Assembly (NCBI GenBank): GCA_040882255.1
Contig: JBBEBP010000029.1
Span: forward strand, 124,001-188,000
Reading direction: 5' to 3'
From: PWQG01 sp040882255
GTDB taxonomy: Bacteria > Pseudomonadota > Gammaproteobacteria > Pseudomonadales > Pseudohongiellaceae
DNA length: 64,000 nt
Shown here: positions 1-5,742 of the stretch, piece after piece
Layout: every line of letters starts with the position of its first letter
How positions within the stretch are numbered: position 1 is the stretch's first letter
The notes under the pieces: generated by a model
Told to the model about the DNA's origin: nothing
The model's input: the letters and a program-made list of their open reading frames with translations, nothing else
Database searches by the model: none
Position numbers and translations under genes: made by a program

Positions 1-343
1 GCGCGAACGACATCAGGTACACGAACACGGGAGCGCAGTACATCAAGGTAGCCGCCACGGCGACGCTGCCCTGTTCGATGCTGAGGAAATAGAACGAGAA
101 GTTACCGGCGACGCCCAGCCCGGCGATGATGGACCAGAACCACAGCCAGCGGCTGCGCAGTCCGCTACCCTGCGGTCGCAGCGCCAGCCAGCCCAGCACG
201 AACAGCAGTCCGATCGCACCCCGGTAGAACGCCAGAACGAACGGGTCCCACCCGCCGGCCATGAGAATGCCGCCGATCCCGCCCGACAGTCCCCAACAGA
301 GAGCCGCCAGTGCGACGTAGGCTGTCGCTGTGCTCGCGCGCAT
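1..343 (-). CDS. EamA/DMT-family permease, N-terminal part (runs off window)
   Basis: The reverse strand from the ATG at 343 reads MRASTATAYVALAALCWGLS and continues open to the window edge, giving the first 114 residues. The N-terminal helix with a CWGLSGG motif, a second helix (LAFYRGAIGLLFVLGWLAL) and a third around WFWSIIAGLGVAG follow the pattern of drug/metabolite transporters of the EamA family, inner-membrane exporters of small metabolites. The remaining helices lie outside the window. A different open frame on the same strand covers 43-438 but is Arg/Ser-rich and lacks membrane segments, so I treat it as a shadow. The substrate cannot be predicted. Confidence 0.8.
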   Translation of the reverse strand, partial: MRASTATAYVALAALCWGLSGGIGGILMAGGWDPFVLAFYRGAIGLLFVLGWLALRPQGSGLRSRWLWFWSIIAGLGVAGNFSFYFLSIEQGSVAVAATLMYCAPVFVYLMSFA

Positions 344-424
344 CGTGGAGTTCGCGTTGCGATGAAGAGAACAGGAACCCGATGGTACCAGATAAGCGCT
401 GGCCTGATGTTTTCAGGCGTGAAG

Positions 425-445
425 GGCAGAGTCATCAACTCTGCC
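425..445 (-). terminator. Short hairpin over the fic stop codon
   Basis: GGCAGAG and CTCTGCC form a perfect 7-bp stem with a 7-nt loop spanning the stop codon of the Fic gene. No clear T-tract follows on the minus strand, so termination is only a possibility. Confidence 0.25.
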
Positions 446-1988
446 TGGTGTCGAATGCCTCCCGATACACACTCTCGATCTCCCCGGCCTCTTCATCCGT
501 CAACGCCGCAAATTCTTTCCCGCGGGCCCGATTCGACAGGCACCCGTCATTCTGGTGCAGGAAACGGAACAGCAGCTCCAGCGTACGGGGCGGCATGTCG
601 ACCACTTCATTGACGCGTTGCCGGAATACATCATGATTGCGCAGGAATGCCGCCTCCTGCGGAAGATCCCGTTCGATGGTCTCCTGCACGCAGCCATACA
701 GGAATTCCGCATGCGGGGTGGCATCGAAGTAGCGGTAATGGTCCACGGTATCATTCAGTACCTTCACGTTGTGCCGATCGGTCGTCTCCCATTCGATTAA
801 CGGGAGTACGCGCGCCGAATGACTTTCCAGCACCGCCTGGTAGGCATCCATCCGGTGCAGGATCGCGGCGGACACGGGGAAAACGATGCCGGGTGGGTTG
901 AAACCGCGCGAGGCCAGTACATGGTGGATCAGGTAACGGTGAATCCGTCCGTTGCCATCTTCGAAAGGATGTATATAGACGAATCCGAAGGCCAGCGCCG
1001 CTGCCGCGATGACGGGATCCAGTGAACGCGAGGCTTGCGCATGAAACGCAATCAGTCCGTTGATCAGTGATTCCAGAACATCCGGTCTGGCGCTGATATG
1101 ATCGGGCAGGGGAAGGTGAGTGAATCGGTCATGCTCGCCGACAAAACCGTCTTCCGTGCGGAAACCGAGCGTCACAAAGCGATTGTCTCCGATCACCATC
1201 CGCTGCAGGCGTAATAGCTCCTCCCGGTCCAGTGGCTGACGTCCAGCCTCGCCGATGGCCCGGCCCCAGCGCTGGATACGATTTTGCGCAGGGGTTTCGC
1301 CCTCGATGGCGTAGCTGGAGCGGGAATCCTTGAGCCGCAGGAACGCGGCGGTCCGGGCCAGAATGTACCGGGGGATGTCGGCGGCCAGCGTCCTGGCTCG
1401 TTCCTGCAGCCGCAGCGCAAGGAACTGTTCAAGCGCTTCTGTACGATACACCAGAGGGCAGAAGTCCGGGGTCCCCGGCAGGTTGTTTCTGACCCGGTAA
1501 CGGGGCAGTTTCACCTCGTCGTGGCTCGCGAACTGCAAGGCGGGGTCGAGGGCCGGCACGTAGCTCCCCGTGCTGGCGTCAGGCAGATCCAGTCGTGTAC
1601 CGGTCAACCATTCGTAGAGGAACCAGATGCGCCGCGCGTAGCGGCCGGTCGGCGTGTTCCGGACGATGTGCTCCACCGGTTCGGGGCCGGTAGCCAGGAA
1701 CAGGCGTTTGAGCACGGCAAGATCCAGGCCTTCGTGCTTCAGGGCAAAGGTCAGGTGGTGCTGCAGGGTTGGCTCCGGCGCATGGCGGGGCGTGAGAATG
1801 CACCAACCATCAGCCCGGCGGATGCGGTGATGTTCACCGGTCGCGTACAGCCTGCGCGGCAGCGGGACAGCCAGCGCACAGGCGTCGATCAGGGCGCTGT
1901 AACCGGCGGGAGTGGCTTTTTCAGGAAGGCGTCGTTCCTGAAAAAGGGTGACAGGGCCTGAAAAATGTAGTTCTTTTTGAGTGGACAT
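435..1988 (-). CDS. Fic-domain protein (class II, predicted AMPylase)
   Basis: The product has 517 residues. It carries the Fic core motif HPFEDGNGRIHR at residues 340-351, with the catalytic His340 and the phosphate-binding loop intact. Fic enzymes transfer AMP or another nucleotide to protein hydroxyls. At residues 225-230 the sequence S-YAI-EG matches the inhibitory [S/T]xxxE[G/N] helix, which here lies before the Fic core, as in class II self-inhibited Fic proteins. The roughly 200-residue N-terminal region has no motif I recognise. The ATG at 1988 is the first start after an AT-rich region containing TGAAAAA repeats. No separate antitoxin gene is adjacent, consistent with built-in inhibition. 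The target is unknown. Confidence 0.88.
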   Translation of the reverse strand: MSTQKELHFSGPVTLFQERRLPEKATPAGYSALIDACALAVPLPRRLYATGEHHRIRRADGWCILTPRHAPEPTLQHHLTFALKHEGLDLAVLKRLFLATGPEPVEHIVRNTPTGRYARRIWFLYEWLTGTRLDLPDASTGSYVPALDPALQFASHDEVKLPRYRVRNNLPGTPDFCPLVYRTEALEQFLALRLQERARTLAADIPRYILARTAAFLRLKDSRSSYAIEGETPAQNRIQRWGRAIGEAGRQPLDREELLRLQRMVIGDNRFVTLGFRTEDGFVGEHDRFTHLPLPDHISARPDVLESLINGLIAFHAQASRSLDPVIAAAALAFGFVYIHPFEDGNGRIHRYLIHHVLASRGFNPPGIVFPVSAAILHRMDAYQAVLESHSARVLPLIEWETTDRHNVKVLNDTVDHYRYFDATPHAEFLYGCVQETIERDLPQEAAFLRNHDVFRQRVNEVVDMPPRTLELLFRFLHQNDGCLSNRARGKEFAALTDEEAGEIESVYREAFDTRQS

Positions 1989-2092
1989 GAAAAACTGTAT
2001 TCGTTGGTGAAAAACAGTTGCATAAAAACATTATCATGAAAAGTAGTAATATGTCATGAAAAAGGATTATCAACTTGATAATTGATGAAAAA
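1939..2092. repeat. Seven-copy TGAAAAA array with 20/29-bp alternating spacing
   Basis: TGAAAAA (one copy is TGAAAAG) begins at 1939, 1959, 1988, 2008, 2037, 2057 and 2086. The steps are 20, 29, 20, 29, 20 and 29 bp, so the arrangement has a 49-bp period although the DNA between copies is not conserved. The first two copies lie inside the fic 5' end and the rest in its AT-rich upstream region. The regular spacing suggests a multi-site protein-binding region, such as an operator or iteron/centromere-like site. The binder is unknown. Confidence 0.6.
2066..2082. promoter_or_regulatory. 17-bp palindrome upstream of fic
   Basis: ATTATCAA-C-TTGATAAT is a perfect inverted repeat with 8-bp arms, between the sixth and seventh TGAAAAA copies and about 80 bp upstream of the fic start. 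It is a plausible dimeric-repressor site, but no regulator gene is adjacent. Confidence 0.45.
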
Positions 2093-2129
2093 AATAACCA
2101 ATAAAGCAGGCACCGTTATGGAGGCTGCC

Positions 2130-2264
2130 ATGAAAGATCATTTCCAGCTCCTCGCCACCTGTAACCAGTGGATGAACGAAAAGCTCTACGAAACCGCCGC
2201 CGCGTTGGTGCTGATCGACCTGCAGAAAGGCATGGCGGTGCCCCGCCTGGGAGTGTGGCGGTAG
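2130..2264 (+). pseudogene. Fused relics: DinB-family N-terminus plus cysteine-hydrolase N-terminus
   Basis: An ATG at 2130, preceded by a GGAGG, opens a 44-residue frame. Its first half (MKDHFQLLATCNQWMNEKLY) resembles the N-terminus of DinB-superfamily (DUF664-like) proteins. Its second half (ALVLIDLQKGMAVPRLG) resembles the start of isochorismatase-type cysteine hydrolases, whose first strand carries the IDxQ motif. Neither domain continues after the TAG at 2264. Both assignments rest on short remembered patterns. It looks like scrambled gene debris, although an intact ribosome-binding site means a short peptide could still be made. Confidence 0.45.
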
Positions 2265-2314
2265 CCTCGTTCATCGCGGTGGGGCTGTACTTTTTGGGGG
2301 CTGCGGTCCGTTAA
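2252..2314 (+). pseudogene. Tail of an unidentified membrane protein (relic)
   Basis: In another frame from the preceding relic, the DNA reads SVAVASFIAVGLYFLGAAVR followed by TAA at 2312-2314. This looks like the last transmembrane helix and C-terminus of an inner-membrane protein. Nothing upstream continues this frame as a gene. The original family is not identifiable from 20 residues. Confidence 0.3.
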
Positions 2315-2364
2315 AGGGGGTGGAAGGCCCGCGAACGCGGTTCACTGGGTCGGGAGTAAGCGCA

Positions 2365-2396
2365 TTGGCGAGGAATCGCAAAAGGTTCTATAACCT
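2365..2396 (+). promoter_or_regulatory. Sigma-70-like promoter with overlapping inverted repeat
   Basis: TTGGCG (2365-2370), an 18-bp spacer and TATAAC (2389-2394) form a plausible promoter for the small peptide gene that starts at 2457. The -10 box sits inside the inverted repeat AGGTT-CTAT-AACCT (2383-2396), where a bound repressor would block transcription. Confidence 0.45.
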
Positions 2397-2456
2397 CCAT
2401 GCAGGACAAAGTTCTGTGCTGAGCAGACAGACATCACAGGGAAGGGAGGAAAGACC

Positions 2457-2633
2457 ATGAGAGAGCTAACCGATGGTGAGGTGGAACGGGTCAGCGGCGC
2501 CAATTATCTGCCGCAGGCGGGGGCCGTCGCGGTCACCTACAAGACAGCGTATGAAACCGCCACCTGGTTTGGCGCGGATCAGTTGGGAAGCGCGATCGGC
2601 AATGCGCTGTACGACTTTACCAACGGCAGTTGA
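2457..2633 (+). CDS. Bacteriocin-like peptide with double-glycine-type leader
   Basis: This gene encodes 58 residues after a strong Shine-Dalgarno (GGAAGGGAGGA). The N-terminus MRELTDGEVERVSGA matches double-glycine-type leaders of class II microcins and bacteriocins (consensus MRELxxxELxxVSGG), except that the cleavage pair is GA rather than GG. Such leaders are normally cut by C39-peptidase ABC exporters. The predicted mature peptide has about 43 residues starting NYLPQAGAVAV. It is rich in Ala and Gly, has a GxxxG motif (GSAIG, residues 44-48) like helix-helix bacteriocins, and contains no cysteine. A small membrane protein follows 60 bp downstream, as immunity proteins often do. No exporter or protease gene is nearby, so secretion would need a partner elsewhere. 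Activity is inferred. Confidence 0.6.
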   Translation: MRELTDGEVERVSGANYLPQAGAVAVTYKTAYETATWFGADQLGSAIGNALYDFTNGS

Positions 2634-2693
2634 TGCCCGGGGCGGGGCAGCGACGCGTCGACTGCCTCGTCCTCCTTATCCAGGGAGGAAAAC

Positions 2694-2981
2694 ATGAGCA
2701 AAGAAACCGGAAATCGAAGAATACTGATTACGGCTACCCTTTCCGTGATCTGTCTCGTGGCAGGGGCAGCGTTGGTACGCCATGCACTGGAAGCCGACTG
2801 GTGGGATGCGCTGGTGGCAGCGGGGGCGGTGGTGTTGCTGTTGCCGACGCACTCGACGGTAGACTGGATGGCTGCTGATGTGCGTGAACGATCGCTTGGC
2901 CCGTCCCGATGGCAGCAATTGATGGGGTTGTCCTTTATCGGCACAGGGCTGGCGGCAGGGCTGATGCTCCAATGGCTATGA
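2694..2981 (+). CDS. Small membrane protein, candidate immunity partner
   Basis: The gene encodes 95 residues and begins at an ATG with an excellent Shine-Dalgarno (GGAGGA). It has three predicted membrane segments: about residues 10-28 (ILITATLSVICLVAGAALV), 39-53 (ALVAAGAVVLLLP) and 76-94 (LMGLSFIGTGLAAGLML). I do not recognise a named family. Its position directly behind the leader-peptide gene, on the same strand with no other gene between them, and its size and topology resemble bacteriocin immunity proteins. That role is an inference from context. It could also be an unrelated small inner-membrane protein. Confidence 0.6.
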   Translation: MSKETGNRRILITATLSVICLVAGAALVRHALEADWWDALVAAGAVVLLLPTHSTVDWMAADVRERSLGPSRWQQLMGLSFIGTGLAAGLMLQWL

Positions 2982-3012
2982 GCTTTGCGTCCAGTGTCGC
3001 ATTGATAGCCGG

Positions 3013-3042
3013 TTTACCCACAAGGCAAACGGCGTTTATACT
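3013..3042 (+). promoter_or_regulatory. Putative mazEF promoter and operator
   Basis: TTTACC (3013-3018), an 18-bp spacer and TATACT (3037-3042) lie about 30 bp before the mazE start. The palindrome AAACG-G-CGTTT (3027-3037) overlaps the spacer and -10 region, and GTTTA...TAAAC flanks the -10. This is consistent with autorepression by the antitoxin, which is usual for AbrB-type MazE. Confidence 0.4.
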
Positions 3043-3070
3043 CTGTCTAAACGTCCAACCTGGAATCGAC

Positions 3071-3325
3071 ATGGCCGAGACCGTTCTTGATATCAAAAAC
3101 TGGGGAAATAACCTTGGCGTGCGCCTGCCTGCGGCCGTGGCCCGGGCTGCAAATCTGCATGCAGACCAGCGGGTACGTCTTACGGTGGAAGGGGAGCGGA
3201 TCATCATCACACCCTTGCATGACGAGTCCCTGAGCCTGGAACAGCGCCTGGCCCGCTTTGATCCGGAGCGCCACGGCGGGGAGGCCATGTCGGCCGATGA
3301 AAGGTTGGGGGCAGAACGGTGGTAA
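3071..3325 (+). CDS. mazE: MazE-type antitoxin (AbrB/SpoVT fold)
   Basis: The 84-residue product has the AbrB-like DNA-binding half at residues 1-50, with the typical KNWGNNLGVRLP motif followed by RVRLTVEGERIIITP. An acidic C-terminal tail (residues 52-84) would wrap around and block the toxin. The stop codon overlaps the toxin start by 7 nt, the normal antitoxin-first layout with translational coupling. The antitoxin alone or with toxin would be expected to repress its own promoter. The family assignment is secure; the cellular effect of the pair is inferred from the family. Confidence 0.9.
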   Translation: MAETVLDIKNWGNNLGVRLPAAVARAANLHADQRVRLTVEGERIIITPLHDESLSLEQRLARFDPERHGGEAMSADERLGAERW

Positions 3326-3696
3326 AACCGGCGAGGGACTGGATACCCGATCGTCAGGACATCATCTGGATCGATTGCAACCCACAGCGTGGGAAAGAGA
3401 TGCGCGATGTCCATCCTTTTCTCGTCCTGTCTCCCAAAGCATTCAATGATCGCACGTCCCTGGTGATTGGCTTGCCCATGACCACAGCCACTCACAATGC
3501 AGATAATCCATTCGCGGTAGCCGCCGGCATTGCTGGTGGACGCAAGTCAGGACGAACCAGTTACGTGCTTTGCCACCAACCCGAATCCTTCGATTGGCGC
3601 CTGCGTGGCGGTGCGCCCCATCCAATGAAACGCATTAGCGATGTCCGCTTCGCCGAGGTGCTGACTTTGCTCAATCAGATCGTGCAATTGGCCTGA
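3319..3696 (+). CDS. mazF: MazF/PemK-type endoribonuclease toxin
   Basis: This gene encodes 125 residues from a GTG start that overlaps the mazE stop. The sequence PDRQDIIWIDCNPQRGKEMR and then HPFLVLSPKAFND match the first strands of the MazF/ChpB fold, which cleaves single-stranded RNA at short sequences and arrests translation. The fold appears complete through the final helix (ISDVRFAEVLTLLNQIV). The target sequence cannot be read from the protein. The same junction sequence reappears about 1.06 kb downstream as a relic (4368-4406), so a second copy once existed or this region was duplicated. Confidence 0.9.
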   Translation: MVKPARDWIPDRQDIIWIDCNPQRGKEMRDVHPFLVLSPKAFNDRTSLVIGLPMTTATHNADNPFAVAAGIAGGRKSGRTSYVLCHQPESFDWRLRGGAPHPMKRISDVRFAEVLTLLNQIVQLA

Positions 3697-3703
3697 GCGA
3701 GAC

Positions 3704-3802
3704 ATGGCGCTTACAGAAAATGACGAACTCATCGAGGCGCTGACGATCACGCATGTGGAGATGATATTGATACACCCGTTCAGCGAAGGGAATGACGCGT
3801 GA
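3704..3802 (+). pseudogene. Fic/DOC-family relic (core motif only)
   Basis: A short frame right after mazF encodes MALTENDELIEALTITHVEM and then ILIHPFSEGNDA before a stop. HPFSEGN is the Fic signature, whose next residues should be GRxxR. Adding one base after GGGAAT would restore EGNGRV, so the motif appears to be broken by a single-base deletion. The long N-terminal and the C-terminal parts of a Fic domain are missing. It is a decayed fragment of a Fic gene distinct from the intact one at 435-1988. About 90 bp after it hold nothing I recognise. Confidence 0.6.
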
Positions 3803-3895
3803 CTACGGGACAATGAAGCGTCTGGTGTCAGGATTGTTCGTGTCCGGCATGTGATAACAGACGATTACTGGCCTTTAGTGCCGCAAGGAAAGCCA

Positions 3896-4204
3896 TCAGG
3901 GAAGGCCAGGAGAGCGCGCAGGGGATGGTGACATGCGCAGCTTTTCTTGCTGATTGATCCAGATCAGCTCGGCTGTGCCATCGATTTGACGCACGGTCAT
4001 TGCCGTAAGTTGCTGGTTGGAAAATGCATCCTCTGTGATGAATTCCACCGACGCCGTGACAACGCCGTTGACCGGCAATCTGTCAATCGGGCCGGTGACG
4101 ACCATTCCTTCGATATCAATGGTCGTTGCTCTGTACCAACCCAGAGATTGCGTTCCCTGCCACAGTGCGACAGGTAGCCCTCTTGTTGCGCGTTCGTTTC
4201 TCAT
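3896..4204 (-). CDS. PilZ-like domain protein (hypothetical)
   Basis: The product has 102 residues. I chose the ATG at 4204 because GGAGGAGG lies 8 nt upstream; the frame remains open further upstream without a better start. The pattern RNERATRGLPVAL, then IDIEGMVVTGP, then a beta-rich stretch (VNGVVTASVEFI), is reminiscent of small PilZ proteins that bind cyclic-di-GMP through an N-terminal RxxxR and a D/NxSxxG motif. Here the second motif is degenerate (DIEGM), so c-di-GMP binding is doubtful. The C-terminal PSPARSPG segment looks disordered. It stands alone between the mazEF locus and the asparaginase gene. Confidence 0.5.
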   Translation of the reverse strand: MRNERATRGLPVALWQGTQSLGWYRATTIDIEGMVVTGPIDRLPVNGVVTASVEFITEDAFSNQQLTAMTVRQIDGTAELIWINQQEKLRMSPSPARSPGLP

Positions 4205-4367
4205 AATGCGCGCCTCCTCCAGACTGCGCACAGGGTTCTCGTGTGACGCAGGTCGAGATATGTGAATCTGGACCGGAAAGAGTAGATCACCATGCAGCAA
4301 CTGTATGTACGTTACCGAACGTTGGTGTAACCACAATCATATTGTTCGATCGATACAGAAGCAGCCT

Positions 4368-4406
4368 GGGGTGGAACGATGGTAAAACCGGCCAGGGGCT
4401 GGCTTT
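4368..4406 (+). pseudogene. Relic of a second mazE/mazF junction
   Basis: This stretch matches the intact mazE-mazF overlap (3305-3340) at most positions. It keeps both reading frames: a MazE-like tail VERW followed by TAA, and a MazF-like head MVKPARGW (the real toxin has MVKPARDW). The rest of both genes is absent, and the 3' end of the asparaginase gene begins immediately after. The identity is by eye, but the double-frame conservation makes chance unlikely. Confidence 0.55.
4391..4403 (-). terminator. Possible terminator of the asparaginase operon
   Basis: GCCAG-CCC-CTGGC forms a 5-bp stem just after the asparaginase stop codon on the minus strand and is followed by CGGTTTTA. The stem is short, so it is a weak terminator candidate. 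It lies within the mazEF relic. Confidence 0.3.
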
Positions 4407-4408
4407 TC

Positions 4409-5476
4409 TCAACCGATTTCCCCGGCCAGCGCCACAACCATCCGCTCGCGTATCTCCCGCGCATCGCAGCCCTGCGCAATCAGGTAGTAGAGCTTGGTCA
4501 AGGCGGCCTCGGTGGTCAGATCGCGGCCGCTGATCGCGCCGGCATCGGCCAGTGCGTTGCCGGCCGCGTAACTGCTCATTCGCACCACGCCGTCCAGTGG
4601 CTGGGACACCACGACCACCACGATGCCCTGGTCCACCGCAGAGCGGACGGCGTCGAGGAAGCTCCTGTCGCGGCTCGGCCCATTGCCGGCTCCGTAGGCT
4701 TCCAGGACGATGCCGCGCAGGTTCTCACCGCTGCAGATGGCGCGCAGGGTCGCGGCACTGAAACCGGGAAACAGGCGGACCAGCGCTACCGCGTCATCGG
4801 GGGGCGGTGCGTTGTTCTCGAGGATGCTTTTCCCGAGATCCTCGCGCAGACCTTCACGCGCCGGCGCGGGTCGGACTGACTCGAACGCCGGGCTACTGTT
4901 GTATTCGATGTCGATGCCGATCGAACCGATGTGGGGGAAGCGGGGTGAATCAAAGGCATCGTAGGCCTGCGCCGACACCTTGGTACTGCGATTGCCCTGC
5001 AGGATTCTGGAGCCGAACACGACACAGACCTGCGCCATGGACCCGGGCAGGCTGGCGGCCACCTGCAACGAAGAGATCAGGTTGTTGCGCGCATCGCTGC
5101 GCGGCGAGCCGAAGGGGAGCTGGGCGCCGGTGACGACTACTGGTTTGCCTGATCGGTGCAGAAAGAAACCGAGCGCGGAGCTGGTGTAGGCCAGCGTGTC
5201 CGTGCCGTGCAGCACCACGAAGCCGTCATGGTCGTCGTAGTGACGCGCAATGTCGTCCGCCATCCGGCACCAGTGACCGGGAGTCATGTCCGAGCTGTCC
5301 AGCAGCGGATCGTAACTCAGCGTTTCGATGACCGGCGGATCGCCGTGAAAAGCGGGACCCAGCTCGGGCATCTGCAGAATGTCCGTGGTCAGGTCCGAGG
5401 CGGGCGCGAGGCCCCGGTCGGTCTGCTTCATGCCGATAGTGCCACCGGTGTACAGAATCAGCAGTCTCCCGGCCAT
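4409..5476 (-). CDS. ansA: L-asparaginase (type I-like, cytoplasmic)
   Basis: The product has 355 residues. The N-terminus MAGRLLILYTGGTIGM contains the first catalytic Thr in the TGGTIG motif (residues 10-15), and HGTDTLAYT carries the second catalytic cluster. The enzyme hydrolyses L-asparagine to aspartate and ammonia. No signal peptide is present and the length is close to E. coli AnsA (338), so a cytoplasmic type I enzyme is most likely. The start at 5476 is set by overlap with the stop of the small upstream gene (TGATG), implying translational coupling. The frame stays open further upstream, but that part reads as Arg-rich non-protein-like sequence. Confidence 0.9.
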   Translation of the reverse strand: MAGRLLILYTGGTIGMKQTDRGLAPASDLTTDILQMPELGPAFHGDPPVIETLSYDPLLDSSDMTPGHWCRMADDIARHYDDHDGFVVLHGTDTLAYTSSALGFFLHRSGKPVVVTGAQLPFGSPRSDARNNLISSLQVAASLPGSMAQVCVVFGSRILQGNRSTKVSAQAYDAFDSPRFPHIGSIGIDIEYNSSPAFESVRPAPAREGLREDLGKSILENNAPPPDDAVALVRLFPGFSAATLRAICSGENLRGIVLEAYGAGNGPSRDRSFLDAVRSAVDQGIVVVVVSQPLDGVVRMSSYAAGNALADAGAISGRDLTTEAALTKLYYLIAQGCDAREIRERMVVALAGEIG

Positions 5477-5610
5477 CAGCGCCTGCCGTTTCCCTGGCGT
5501 GCCCGGGCCTTTTCCCGCTCCAGCAGTTCGCGCTTGCGTTCCACGGCGAAGCGGATCGTTGTGTTCGCTTCGCCATGATCCTGTTCTGACTGCTGAAGGG
5601 TACGTCGCAT
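5476..5610 (-). CDS. Small hypothetical protein coupled to asparaginase
   Basis: A 44-residue frame starts at the ATG at 5610 with a GGAGG five bases upstream, and its TGA overlaps the ansA start codon by one base. The product MRRTLQQSEQDHGEANTTIR continues into a charged, helix-prone stretch rich in Arg, Lys and Glu. I do not recognise the family. The tight overlap and strong ribosome-binding site argue for real translation, either as a functional small protein or as a leader that sets ansA translation. Confidence 0.55.
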   Translation of the reverse strand: MRRTLQQSEQDHGEANTTIRFAVERKRELLEREKARARQGNGRR

Positions 5611-5742
5611 CCTGCCTCCGTGCGTCCCAGTGGCCGGTGGTGTGAAACAGCATACACCCGCAAGCCGATGGGCTGCATCTATTGCCTGGCCGGCGGGGTC
5701 GCGCTACGGTAGGCGCATACTCACCACTGTATGGAATCCCGC

